Below, piece after piece: positions 53,003-63,774 of a stretch of DNA of 64,000 nt. Within the stretch, counting starts at the first letter, position 1. Each line of letters opens with the position of its first letter. The stretch is from Lindgomyces ingoldianus (taxonomy: Eukaryota; Ascomycota; Dothideomycetes; Pleosporales; Lindgomycetaceae): the NCBI RefSeq assembly GCF_010093535.1, contig NW_022985187.1, positions 788,051-852,050 on the forward strand, in the 5' to 3' direction. A program made the position numbers and the translations under genes. A model generated the notes under the pieces. That model had not been told where the DNA came from and did no database searches. It saw nothing but the letters and a program-made list of their open reading frames with translations.

Positions 53003-53985
53003 TCATGGTGTATTCGACTCGACTTCAGCTTTCATCTGACTGCTGGCTCCACTATCACTTTTTGGCTTGTGTTTCCGTTGCCTCTTCCTCTTGGCCGACT
53101 CTTCGCCTTCTTGAATCGGCGTTTCAGGCTCCACGCCCTGCTGCCGGCGCGCCTCCGGCTCGGCTTTCTTTGGCTTGACAGGAACGTTGCTGTGAGGCTC
53201 GACTGGCGGATGAACTCTCTTCTTCGGCTTCTTCACACTAAGCGGATTCGGGCCTTTTGGTCCCCTTGTGCGCTTCTTCTTCTGAGGCCCATCGTCTCCT
53301 GTAGATCGCTCCATAATAGAACTGCCGTGTTGCTCTTGAGTGCTGTCCTCCTCGGCTTCGTCTCGTTTCCTCTTTTGGCCCGGATTTACTCCTCTCCGGC
53401 CCTTGAGCCCCGCCTTGAACTTCGCCTTCTCGCCTTGTTCGCGATGGTTGTGAGTGCTTGCCGCCATGGGTTCCAGAATCACGACGCTCTTATTTATGTA
53501 GATCAGCGGCACGCCGGGTATGGCCCGCATGTGTGCCCTCACTTTGGGGTCCTGGGATGCCACGACATAGCGGTTTTTGTTGGTCAGACTGTTTTTTGGG
53601 TCGACGACGGAGGAGAGGCATTCGAGGGTCGAAAGCGGGTCCTCGAGCTCGTGGTGGTTGCAGCGGCGCCGTTCATACTCCTTCGCCTTGAGGATCAGAG
53701 CTTGATCCTTCGGTTCGGCGTTGTAGAGGTGCCGCATGTCGCACTGCGTGATCATGGGCTTGACCTTGCCCTGGAGAGTCCTCTCCAACAGGCCGACAAG
53801 GTCCATCTTGAAGCGCGCCGCATCTTGAAGAATCTGCGAATCCACTGCGAGATTGTCAGCCGCAACGGGCGCAAACGCCAATCAGCCAGCCACTTACGAA
53901 GGACCTGATAGGGCTCCCGGAAGTTAAAGGTAACTTGATACTGGTGGATCAGCTTGCGATAGGCCTTTGCACGCTTCACCCGCAT
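53003..53985 (-). CDS. UTP23: rRNA-processing protein UTP23
   Basis: Two exons (53985-53898 and 53844-53003) with a 53-nt intron (GTAAGT donor, GGCTGACA branch, CGCAG acceptor) encode 309 aa. The start MRVKRAKAYRKLIHQYQVTF leads to the PIN-like FCF1/UTP23 domain (FREPYQVLLDSQILQDAARF, then KPMITQCDMRHLYN, then CNHHELEDPLSTLECLSSVV). RYVVASQDPKVRAHMRAIPGVPLIYIN follows. A Cys/His zinc site (RRRCNHH) is kept. The C-terminal half is Lys/Pro-rich nucleolar sequence. UTP23 is part of the SSU processome and helps release snR30. FCF1 is shorter and lacks this tail. It is divergent from the TMCO4-like gene, with 300 nt between start codons. Confidence 0.93.
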
Positions 53986-54285
53986 TGTGACGATTCACGT
54001 TTGAGGATGCTGCGGGGTGTGCGAAGGAATGCAAAGGTCGACCACAAGTTCGGAAATTTAAATTCGGTCGGTCTCGGGAGTGGCCCAAGCGTCAGACGGC
54101 TGCGGAGGTGGACCCTCGAATTCGCACGCCAGAAAGCTAAGCCTTTGTCTCCCGCGACCACTGAGAGCATCTGGCTGATATCTGTACATAATCGCTGACT
54201 CTGAGCTCTCCTGCGCAGACTCCTCTTTATATTCGTTCATATTTCCTTTGGCTCGTCCCTCGATGCATGCGAACTAGCCCAAAAC
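53986..54285. promoter_or_regulatory. Divergent promoter of UTP23 and the DUF726 gene
   Basis: 300 nt between start codons. No defined element was identified. Confidence 0.4.
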
Positions 54286-57200
54286 ATGTCGAACGAGCTC
54301 ACTCCAGGGCCCCCTATCAAAATAACAGAGAAGGCCGAACCGAGGGACAAGACCACGGCCGACATCGAGTATGACGACTTTGGCTTGCCTATAAGAAAAC
54401 GGCGGCCTAGGACCCCAGTGGACGACAGCTCGGACTCGGACTCAGATGTGTTTAAAAGTGCGCCAGCAACAGCGTCAGCCAGCCGACAGGATATTGCGCT
54501 GCCAGAAGAGAGTACTGCAAAAGTAGAACAAGTCACGGGGAAGCTAAATGAACCCCACACTGTCAACTCGCCGGTCAACGGTCTTGTTCACGACAAGGAG
54601 AAGCAGGAGAAGCAGGAGAAGCCGGAGAAGCCGGACCACGGGGTCCAGGTGAAGGACGAGAAGTCCTCAGAACCCACATCGCCAAAAGAGTTTCCCGAGA
54701 CTGCCCCGCCGGCAGCCACGACCCGCAATCGCAGCATATCGATACCCACAAATGTCGAAGGACATCATGCCTTCGCCATATCCGAGTACTCTCATCAGCA
54801 GCTCGCCCCTCAAACTCACAAAGAGCAGGAAGCGCATCAGGAGGTCGAGGAATGGCAGGAAATGCCGGCCTATGCCCATTTTGACATGTACAACGACGAT
54901 AACAAGCTCGTTGCCCGGGAAAACCAAGAGGAACTCGAGGACATGAACGGTTATGGAAACCTCGGAGGTGCTGCAAAAGGCTACACGAGAGTCACGATGG
55001 ATGATGACGTAGAGTCCGTAACTAGCATGGACGACAATACTGCGTATCTCTTCAAGGAGAAAGGTACCACCTTGTTGGACGAAGACGAAGGCGCCCGGGA
55101 TCCGCTCGCACAGATGCAGACCACCAAAGGACTTCTCACCGAAGGTCAGCGCATAGCCTACGTTGGCCTTGTGCGGCTGGCCATGGTGCAAATGGCGAAA
55201 CAACCCGCTGGTCTGGACCGTACGAAAGGCACTAAAAAACTGCTGGATCTGTGTGAGGCGGCTTTGAAGATGTGGTCCCAGAAGATGATGGTTCGCCTTT
55301 ACACACATATGGATATCGATTCCTCGGAGCAAATTATGATTGAACAACTTGCCGAGCATGGGGTAGAACCGCCAGATTTAGTCCCTGCCTTAATGCAGAA
55401 TGCTCGGGTAAAGAACCCTGTTACCGAGGAAACAGATTCACCAAGACTGTCAGTCTCCTCACCGCGCCCCAACTCACATTCCGAAAAGTCCATGTCTTCG
55501 TCTGCCGTCAACCTCTACGATGCTGCTGAGAGCCCTCCACCTCCACCCTACAATGAGCATGAAGGCGAAGAGCTTCCAGAAGTCCGCACTCCGTCCCAGC
55601 TCCCCCAGACTAAGAATCTTGACATCGACCTCCGGTGGACCATTCTCTGCGACTTGTTTCTAGTTCTTATCGCAGACTCTGTCTACGATTCGCGGTCGAG
55701 ACAGCTTTTAGAGCATGTTGGCAGCTATCTTAGCGTGGATTGGCTCGAGATCTGTAAATTTGAGAAGCGAGTAACAGACGCCCTGGAAATGCAAGAGGAA
55801 GCCAACAAGGAGAACTGGAATGAAGACGACCATATGGAAAATAGACGAAAGAGGGCTTACAAGAAACGTCTTGCCTTTATGGGGCTTGCCACGGTCGGAG
55901 GTGGTTTAGTCATTGGACTGTCTGCCGGTCTTCTTGCTCCTGTCATCGGTGCTGGTCTCGCCGCGGGCTTCACCACGATTGGCGTCGCAGGGACGGGTAC
56001 ATTTCTTGCTGGTGCTGGAGGTGCTGCTATCATCACTACAACAGGTGTCCTGAGTGGCGGTACGATTGCCGTAAGAGCAGCAGACAGACGCACGGGTGCG
56101 GTTAAAACTTTTGAATATCGCCCTCTTCACAACAACAAAAGAGTCAATCTCATCGTCACAATATCCGGGTGGATGATTGGCAAGGTCGATGACGTTCGGC
56201 TGCCATACAGCACAGTAGATCCAGTTATGGGCGACATCTACTCCGTCCTCTGGGAGCCGGAAATGCTCCGAAGTATGGGTGACACTATCAACATTCTTGC
56301 GACAGAGGTAAGTCTTCCCATGGTATGATGAAAGGGGGTACCAACGATTCTCCAGGCTCTCACGCAAGGCCTCCAACAAGTGTTGGGTAGCACCATCCTC
56401 GTCGCCCTTATGGCGGCTCTGCAGTTGCCCATTGTGCTCACAAAGCTATCATATCTAATCGACAACCCTTGGACGGTTTCACAGGCAAGAGCAGATATGG
56501 CTGGGCTTATTCTTGCCGACTCGCTTATTGACCGTAACCTTGGGACACGGCCGATTACTCTTGTTGGGTTCTCTCTAGGGTCTAGAGTCATCTTCGCCTG
56601 CCTTAAGGAGCTCGCAAACCGTGGAGCCTTCGGTATCGTCCAGAATGTGTACATGTTCGGCACGCCGGTCGTAGCAAAAAAGGACGAATACATCAAAGCA
56701 CGAGCAATTGTCCCTGGGCGATTTGTAAATGGATATGCAACAAATGATTGGATCTTAGGTAGGTATGTCCAATTTCTCCCGTAGCTGACTCTAATAAGCT
56801 GTTTAGGATATCTCTTCCGAGCAACCAGTGGAGGTATTATGCGCGTAGCAGGTCTAGCGCCTGTTGAAGTGCCAGGGATCGAAAATCATAATGTCACTGA
56901 ACTTGTCCCAGGACATATGGCTTACAGAGCAGCAATGCCAAAGCTTCTCAGAGAGGTTGGCTGGAGCGTAGAAAGCGACGAATTCACGGAAATCGAGGAC
57001 CCCGACCCAGAAAACCATGATAAGAGACAGCGAGAGCTCATCAACGAGATCGAAGAGGCCAGAAAAGAATTAGAAAAGAAACCGGAAAAGAAGGGCTTCA
57101 GCTTTTGGCGGAAGAAGAAAGTGGAGAAGAAAGAGTGGGAGGTGTATGATGAACATTCAAAGGCACCAGTGGGTAAAGAAGGAGATGCCGCTCCTGAAGG

Positions 57201-57768
57201 ACCAGTCCTGTTTGATATCGACGCAATCAGAGCGGAGGTTGCAGCACTTGCTGTCGATTCTGGAGAAACCATTGAGATCAAGGAGATCAAGTCCACATTG
57301 CCGCCAATGAAGATTGATATGGGAGCAATTTCGCCCAATCCGTACTCAACACTCCGCGAAACCAAGAGTTACAATGATAGCCTTGGACCTGATCCTTCAG
57401 ATCTCAACGCGAGTTCCAGCAATCTTTCCACCCGCTCCAACGGAAACTATTCAGTCAACTCCCATCACTCAGACCATGAGCTCCCAAAAAAGAGGTTTGA
57501 AGAGTACGATGAACACGAAGATGGCGGTATGACAATGACATTCGAGTCATCTTTCAAAGATCCCCCTTCAATACCACCTTCGAAGTCCCCTGTTCCTTCC
57601 CACGAACCCCCGGAAATGCCGACGTGGAATGCAGCTGCAGAGCAACCGCCAATGAAATCAGCTCTAACGGACTCTAATGCAAATTTTACGCCGGGGTATA
57701 ATGCCTGGGCCGACGAATACGATGACGAGTTTGGGAAAGAGAAAGAAATGAAGATGACCTTCGAGTAG
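54286..57768 (+). CDS. TMCO4 family protein (DUF726, alpha/beta-hydrolase-like)
   Basis: Three exons (54286-56307, 56356-56758 and 56807-57768), separated by two 48-nt introns, encode 1128 aa. The first 300 residues are acidic and low-complexity. The conserved part starts near DPLAQMQTTKGLLTEGQRIAYVGLVRLAMVQMA (cited in part). A Gly/Ala-rich membrane stretch at about residues 530-600 (GLVIGLSAGLLAPVIGAGLA and GGAAIITTTGVLSGG) precedes the hydrolase region, with LIVTISGWM, SVLWEPEMLRSMG and the elbow GFSLGSRVIF, which contains Ser. NVYMFGTPVVAKKDEY and RFVNGYATNDWIL follow. The C-terminal third is charged and probably disordered. TMCO4 and yeast Mil1 belong here; a lipase role is inferred from the fold. 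An insert of KQEKQEKPEKPE repeats lies near residue 105. Confidence 0.88.
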
Positions 57769-58564
57769 ATATATCTGGTTTTCGGTATTGGCGTGACATT
57801 TGGATGTGGAGCGGCGCCCGTTTTGCATATGGCTTTCTTTTCCAACTGGCATGTTCTAGCTTGCCCTAGCGTGCATGCATTAGCGGTGTTGTGGACTCCT
57901 GGCGTTTCGCAGGGCATAAGGCTTCCTTGATGTAACTAGTCTGTAATATGCCAGCGTTGTATACGTGGTGGACATTTGGGTAGTGTTAACTCATTCATCA
58001 TCACCGCGAGGAGGGTTTTTTGATTAGATACATCGTCATTGCTCGATAGAGAATCTAAGACGTTCATATTGCTATCTAGCCAATACGGAGTATCTTGGCA
58101 TAATGAATAAAGTGAATTAAATCTAAACCTCTAATTTAACCTCCTAAATGATTAGGTAGTGGATTCTCTCCATTCTCGCCGCTCGTTTTACCTCTCCACA
58201 CAGAAATGCTGACAGATCATGCTCAGCGACTTGTGAATACGAAGAGCGGACATCCTAGAATAGAATAGGCTGTTGGCTGTCTGCCGTGGCTGCTCACAGC
58301 CACATCCTTGGCATCTGTGAACGAACCACATCGTCAACTTTCCCGAAACTGTTAACTGTGCAAGCCCATCTCACCTAAAACAAATCGCTTTTCCACTACT
58401 ATTCTTCATCCACTCACCACTCACTCTCCTTCCGAAATCTTACCACATTGCTTGCACAACCAACCCGACATTTATTTTGCTACTCAGCCCTCGCATTGCG
58501 CTGCGTAGCTCTGGAAGCTCCCCACACCTGCCCCAACCCTTCGCCAACGTTCAAGAGTAGTTTG
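57769..58564. other. Intergenic region DUF726 to ENV7-like kinase
   Basis: 796 nt with the 3' end of the DUF726 gene and the kinase promoter. The part at about 58015-58160 is AT-rich. No gene was seen. Confidence 0.45.
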
Positions 58565-59967
58565 ATGAACATGGCAGCGTTAGGCTCATATTTCCTCGAC
58601 CTGGTGTATTCGTTTACGAATTGCATGGTCTGCTTTCCCTCGTCTCCGCAGCTTAAAATCAACAGTCGGAGTTTCAAGATACTGCGACTACTTGGAGAGG
58701 TAAGCTCCCCTTCCCATCCTATCCCGCACAAACAATAGCAGATAGGACATGGCATATGAATAACAATTTCCTTTATTGAATAGGGCGGCTTCTCATACGT
58801 CTACCTCGTTCAAGACACGTCGAACCAACAGCTCTTCGCGCTAAAGAAGATTCGTTGTCCCTTCGGCCAGGAAAGCGTGGCCCTGGCCCTCAAAGAAGTC
58901 GAAGCCTACACGCTCTTCTCGCCCCACCCGAATATCATCCATTCCATCGACTATTCTGTCGCGAGCGATAAATCGGATCCGCAGGCAAAGACAGTCTACA
59001 TCCTGCTGCCGTACTACCGGAGGGGGAATCTGCAGGATATGATTAATGCGAATTTGGTCAACCATACAAAGTTTCCGGAGAGGAGACTAATGGTACTTTT
59101 CTTGGGAGTATGTAGAGCGCTGAAGGCTATGCATCAGTATAAGGTGAAGGGCCCGCCTGGTGGAGCCGGAAGTCAGAATAAGGCGAAGAAGGTTAGGAAG
59201 GAGGCGGCGAGGGGGGATGCAGACGCTGCGGAGGCGATGGAAATGAGGGCGAGTAGACGACATAGGGAGGGCGATGATGAGGAGGAGATGGAGGCCGAAC
59301 CGTTGATGGAAGCAGAGGTTACCATGTCACAGGAGGGGATCGCGCCGGGTGGGGAGAGGGCGTATGCGCATAGGGATATCAAGCCTGGTACGTCCTTCCA
59401 GCGCCCTCTTCATCTGCACCCGTATCTGCGGTTGTCACTTGATACTAATATAGAGCAGGAAACGTAATGATAGCCGATGACGGCAAAACCCCCATCCTCA
59501 TGGACCTAGGCTCCCTCGCCCCATCCCCAACCCCTATAACCTCTCGCTCTCTCGCCCTCCAAGTCCAGGACACCGCCGCGGAACACTCCACAATGCCCTA
59601 CCGCGCCCCAGAACTCTTCGACGTAAAGACCGGCTCTATCATCGATACTAAAGTCGACATTTGGTCGCTCGGCTGCACGCTCTACGCATGTCTTGTCGGC
59701 AAGAGCCCATTCGAAGCGAGGAGTGAGGAGACAGGTGGTAGTCTGAGCATATGTGTGCTGGGAGGAGATTGGAGATTTCCAGATGAAGGGCCACAAAGGG
59801 GAAAGCAGAAGGCGAATGCCGAGGATGCAATTACTGACACAGTGAAAGAGGTCGTGAGGAAGTGTTTGAAGGTGGAGCCAAGCGAGAGGCCAGACGTCGA
59901 TGACCTGATAAGCATCGTTGAGGATGTTATTGCGGGCCTGCCGGAAGATGGATCAGAGGATTCGTGA
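58565..59967 (+). CDS. ENV7: Serine/threonine kinase of the NAK family (ENV7/STK16-like)
   Basis: Three exons (58565-58699, 58784-59387 and 59459-59967) encode 415 aa. The N-terminal CMVCFPSS (Cys25 and Cys28 near residue 25) recalls the palmitoylated Cys cluster of Env7/STK16, which anchors it to vacuole or Golgi membranes. Kinase motifs are the Gly-loop GEGGFSYVYLV, the catalytic Lys in FALKKI, the catalytic loop HRDIKPGNVM (split by intron 2) and metal-binding DLGS in place of DFG, as is usual for this branch. APE is present in MPYRAPELF and DIWSLGC follows. A lowly conserved, highly charged insert of about 70 residues (about 165-238) sits between the alphaE helix and HRD. In yeast, Env7 restrains vacuole fusion. 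The start at the second Met (58571) is equally possible. Confidence 0.9.
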
Positions 59968-60302
59968 ATGATTCGGTTGAGGGAACGGCGTTCTTGGGTG
60001 CTTTGGAAGACTGTTTTCTTTGTACGACTACTGTTCCTCACATCCAGACTGCTAACAGCAGCGCGGATTCTAGAAGTTGGGGCCGAAGGAACATGGTTGT
60101 GGTCTGCTTCATTATGCAGGGGATGCTCCCAGGGACCTTTCATAATATACCCTTTATCAAAGCGGCAACAGTCACGTCCCAAGACATTGATGAGTGAGCG
60201 TTGCATACCTCTATTGAAGTTGAAAAGAAATCACTTCTCGATCCTTGTGACAAAACAAAACTCGAATCCTTTTTTCTGCCCAAACGACATATCCTGACTC
60301 TT
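59968..60302. other. Convergent spacer kinase/DPP5
   Basis: 335 nt of presumed 3' UTRs. Short ORFs only. Confidence 0.5.
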
Positions 60303-62648
60303 CTATTCCTTTTGCTGGACTGTAACCTTCCACTCCTTCGTCTTCCTACTTTCCGAATACAGCGGCAACCCCACCCTCGGGTTAATCCAATCCAATACCG
60401 TCTCATGCCACAACAAACTATTCTCCGGCTTCACCACCCAATGATTCTCATCCGGGAACGTCAAAAACTGACTCTCAACGCCTCTACTCTGAAGCGTATG
60501 AAACGCGGCCAACCCTTCGCTAATCGTCAACCTATAATCCAGCTCATTGTGGATGATGAGATGCGGAGTGGCCCAGTTTTCTGTGAATGCGGACGGATCC
60601 CATTTTGCCCAGGACTCACGGTTTTTCCAGAGCGGGCCTTTCAGGTCATGGAAGGGGAAGTAGAGTTCTTCTGACGCGAGTTGGCCCGTCATGCTGAAGA
60701 CGCCGTCGTGGGTGACGAGGGCTAAGAATTTGCGGCCGAGGGGGTGACCTTGAATCCAGTTCACTGGGCGAAATCAATATCAGCATTTCGGAAGCAGGAG
60801 GGGAGGAGGTGGTGGGAGTGGGAGCGGGACTTACTCATATAACCACCGTATGAAGCGCCCAGCGCAACGGCGCGTTTAGTGTCGACGTAGTGGAGATTCT
60901 TCTCGATCCAGGAGAATCCCTTAACAAGATCTTCGTATGGAAGACCACCCCATTCGCCGCCAATCGCATCTGTAAAAGCTTGCCCGTATCCGGTGCTACC
61001 AGTCGGGTTCGGACAAATCACCACATAGCCCTGTTCAGCAAAGACGGCGGGATTCCAACGCGTGCTCCACCCATCTTCCCATGCGCCTTGTGGGCCACCG
61101 TGAATGAGATACGCAAGAGGGTACTTCTCCTTCGAGTTGAAATGGCTCGGTTTTATTACCCACGCGTGGACCGACGTATTCTTGGCTGCGCCTGGCCAGT
61201 GGATTTCGTCGATCTGTTTCCGCGAGAGCCCGAACATGGCGCCATTCTTGGATTGGGAGGATATGTATTTTGTGCTTGTAGCGTTAGATGAGAAGTAGTC
61301 GTCGGGGAGGGAGTAAACAATTTCTTGCTTTCGGCTTTGAAGAGGGAGGATAGAGTAGAGACTGTTGTCGATCAGGCTCGTGGAAGAGAAGAATAGATCT
61401 CCACTCCCCAAGGCTTGGACATCTATTATGGAACCTCCTTTTACGATCATTTCAGGATCAGCTAGTCCACCATGGGCCTTAAAGTCTGCCGCAAAGAGAC
61501 AAACTCGCCCATGGTCTTCGGCAAGAAGGTAGAGAGGTGATTCTCTATCAGGGCTCCAGATGATCGATGAAGGACTGCGATCCCAGCTTCCCTTCCCGTC
61601 TTCGGATGCAAGGGCGTGAACTACCCACGAAGGTCTAGAGATGTCCGGAATGATGAAGATATGGTTTTTATCGGACTCGTAGCCGTCTTTCTTCATGGAT
61701 AAGAAAGCCGCCTTCTTCCCATCCGGCGAGAATACTGGGCTTGTACTTGCACCCTCGAAGCCGTAGATGTCAACCTTTATGGGTGAGGGACTGTCGTTAG
61801 TAAATATATTATTCCAGAAAGAGGGAGCCGTGACGAGGTAGATGTTTGTCTTTGTGTGCAAGGCTGGGTTAAGACCCGGGTCTTTTGCGGTGAAAATGAG
61901 GCCGGAACTGCTAATGTCGAAATGATCTGTGCCTCCGAATGGTTCAATGGGAGACTCTAGACTTGTTCCTTTCAATGCATTTTGCAGTTTGGACAGCTCA
62001 AATTTCCCATCCTTTTTCTGAAGCTTACCCAGCCAGATGTTGCTGCGGTTTTCAGTAACATAGTGATCCCAGTGACGGACGAAAAGAGTCTTGTAGAGTC
62101 TCCCACTAGTATGAGGCTTCTTGGCGGTCTCGGGATTGAAGAAGTCACCGTCTGGGGTCGCCTTTGCTGAGATTGCAAAAGCGAAGTCTCCGTTATCCAG
62201 AGCATGAACCTTAACGTTTCCTGCTGGAGCGGGAATTGTTCCAGCGACATAGCTACTGTAGTTGCGTCAGTACACCCGATTCTCAAAACATTCCAAAGAA
62301 TTTTTTCTTCCGAGAGGACCTCTTCAAAAGGGACAAGTACCTATTGCTGAAATCATCAGCCCCTCCAACACGGACACGTGTTGTGCCATCCTCTCCCGAA
62401 TTCAAGAGTAAAATCGCGTCATCACCCAGCCAATGCGGATCATTAGCGGAAGATTCATCTGAAATCAGTGATGTTTGCTGGCTTTCTACGTCCAGAATCC
62501 GGATCTCGGACTTCTTGGAGTGATCGGCAAAGGAGTATGTCGACACACTATACAAGATCTTGGAGCCGGCTGAATTCGGAATGCCTGCGGACCGACGAGG
62601 CGCACTGAGGAGAACCTCTGGGGTGAATTTGGTTGCTCGAATCGTCAT
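60303..62648 (-). CDS. Dipeptidyl-peptidase 5-like S9C prolyl oligopeptidase family enzyme
   Basis: Three exons (62648-62341, 62255-60835 and 60763-60303; introns of 85 and 71 nt) encode 729 aa. The N-terminal part (FTPEVLLSAPRRSAGIPN, VSTYSFADHS) starts the beta-propeller. The C-terminal hydrolase domain has YLIHGGPQGAWEDGWSTRWN and the nucleophile elbow GASYGGYM (Ser571). The Asp in IIHNELDYR (Asp652) and the His in FPDENHWV (His684) complete the catalytic triad. The last intron cuts between the two Met codons after the elbow. DPP5-type enzymes release X-Ala, His-Ser and similar dipeptides and are often secreted. From this start there is no signal peptide. Just upstream the same frame encodes an Ala/Leu-rich leader interrupted by TAG (see findings). 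Confidence 0.9.
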
Positions 62649-63266
62649 AACGAGTGCGAGTGCCCGAGCAGGAAGGAGTAATAGCAAGGCCTAGGCAGCC
62701 ATTAGAAGTGGGTTATGTTAAGGTTGATATTCTTGCCGTATGGTGAGAGTTTGGGGCGACGGCAGCTCTATATGAACGAACAGTGCACCAGGGGCGCTCC
62801 TTTGCAGGTGATAGGGCGAGATGGAGCTCGAGGCTCCTTGTTCGATTCCATGCCGAGTGATCATTGGAAGGAAAGGGTAATCCTACCTCGATTGCGGTTT
62901 GCCTAATCTTCAAAGTGGATGGTGGGATCAATAGTGTCAGAAAAGGTCTGCGATGAGCGCACAGCTTTGGGAAATGGAAAGGGATGCTGATGATTGAGGG
63001 CTCGACGGTAGATGTCAGTTGTTCCTCGATCAGGTGCTTCGCACGTCCGATTCCCAACCCCTCATCCCAGCCACCAAACAGGCGGGGCAAAGCCCACAAA
63101 TGACCCAGCTAAGAAAGAAAGTGCCGTCATCATCTACGGCTGCATTTCTGCATGATACAAGGTGCGGGTGACTCATTGTAGGAAGATGGTCTTTCGATTC
63201 CTTTAATATGTATATATAGTGTGCAGAATTTTCAAAAATGATTAAATTTCACCTCGAATGATTCTA
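62649..63266. other. Intergenic region DPP5 to tRNA
   Basis: 618 nt. It includes the interrupted signal-peptide-like leader of DPP5 (62649-62702), the DPP5 promoter and the upstream flank of the tRNA gene. The last 60 nt before the tRNA are AT-rich. No other gene seen. Confidence 0.45.
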
Positions 63267-63423
63267 AGTCCTGTGGCGCAGTGGTAGCGCGCCGTTCTTA
63301 TATGATTCGTCAGACTCATATGGCCTCGTCTGGTAATGCGGATGCCGTGGGTTCGAGTGAGTCTGGTCCCCAATGTTTGTCGTTGCGTGCAGCCTAACAC
63401 ATTCAACAGACCCCACCAGGACT
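63267..63423 (+). tRNA. tRNA-Ile (anticodon UAU) with the usual anticodon-loop intron plus an insertion in the T-loop
   Basis: The acceptor stem AGTCCTG (63267-63273) pairs perfectly with CAGGACT (63417-63423). The D arm is GCGC-AGTGGTA-GCGC (63276-63290). The anticodon stem CCGTT (63292-63296) and loop CTTATA (63297-63302) give anticodon TAT at 63299-63301. A 33-nt intron (63303-63335) lies after position 37, where eukaryotic tRNA introns normally sit, and TGCGG (63337-63341) closes the stem with one T-T mismatch and one G-T pair. The variable loop is ATGCC. The T stem GTGGG (63347-63351) pairs with CCCAC (63412-63416), but the T-loop TTCGA/AC is split by 53 nt (63357-63409). The A box (TGGCGCAGTGG) is good. 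The B box is interrupted by the insert. The TGGCGCA, GCGCGC and CTTATA context is that of known tRNA-Ile(UAU) genes. A pseudogene is possible. Confidence 0.8.
63357..63409 (+). other. Spliceosomal-type intron (53 nt) inside the tRNA T-loop
   Basis: It begins GTGAGT, contains the branch-like CCTAACAC (63393-63400) and ends TTCAACAG. Length, donor, branch and acceptor match the mRNA introns of this window. Exact removal joins TTCGA to AC and restores a perfect T-arm and acceptor stem. It has no bulge-helix-bulge I could see by eye. Confidence 0.65.
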
Positions 63424-63431
63424 ATTCGGTC

Positions 63432-63438
63432 TTTTTTT
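63432..63438 (+). terminator. RNA polymerase III T-run terminator of the tRNA gene
   Basis: Seven T residues begin 9 nt after the tRNA 3' end (63423), the normal position and length for Pol III termination. This supports the 3' boundary that lies beyond the T-loop insert. Confidence 0.7.
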
Positions 63439-63774
63439 ACCATTATTTTTCCGTTTCTCTAACCTCCTTCCTGTGTGTTATATTATTTTATTTTGGCACT
63501 ATCTGATAACGCTGTCATTTAAACATCACAGCGCCCACAGAAAGCAACACGTAGACATCTTACAAACTGCCTTGGAAGAAACTAATGTACTAACAATACT
63601 CTAACGTCCATCCATGCGTAGCGGAAAAACCACCTGTGCTGGAACAAATCCATTGTTTTGGCAACTTAATACTTCCCCCGCCGCCCTATTAAGCCCTTAG
63701 TAATATAACGTTATCATACTGTAGAGTCATTGTTGGCCGTGTCCTCATCACTTCCACGCCACCACACTGCGAGT
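63439..63774. other. Spacer between the tRNA and the transposase relic
   Basis: 336 nt, moderately AT-rich. No gene seen. The left end of the transposon may lie here, but no terminal inverted repeat can be tested because the right end is outside the window. Confidence 0.35.

Noticed and set aside
63267..63423. Elongator tRNA-Met (CAT anticodon) reading of the tRNA locus
   Set aside because: It needs about 18 extra bases between D arm and anticodon stem and a 13-nt variable loop. The Ile(UAU) reading needs only the normal 37/38 intron and fits the D-arm and loop context.
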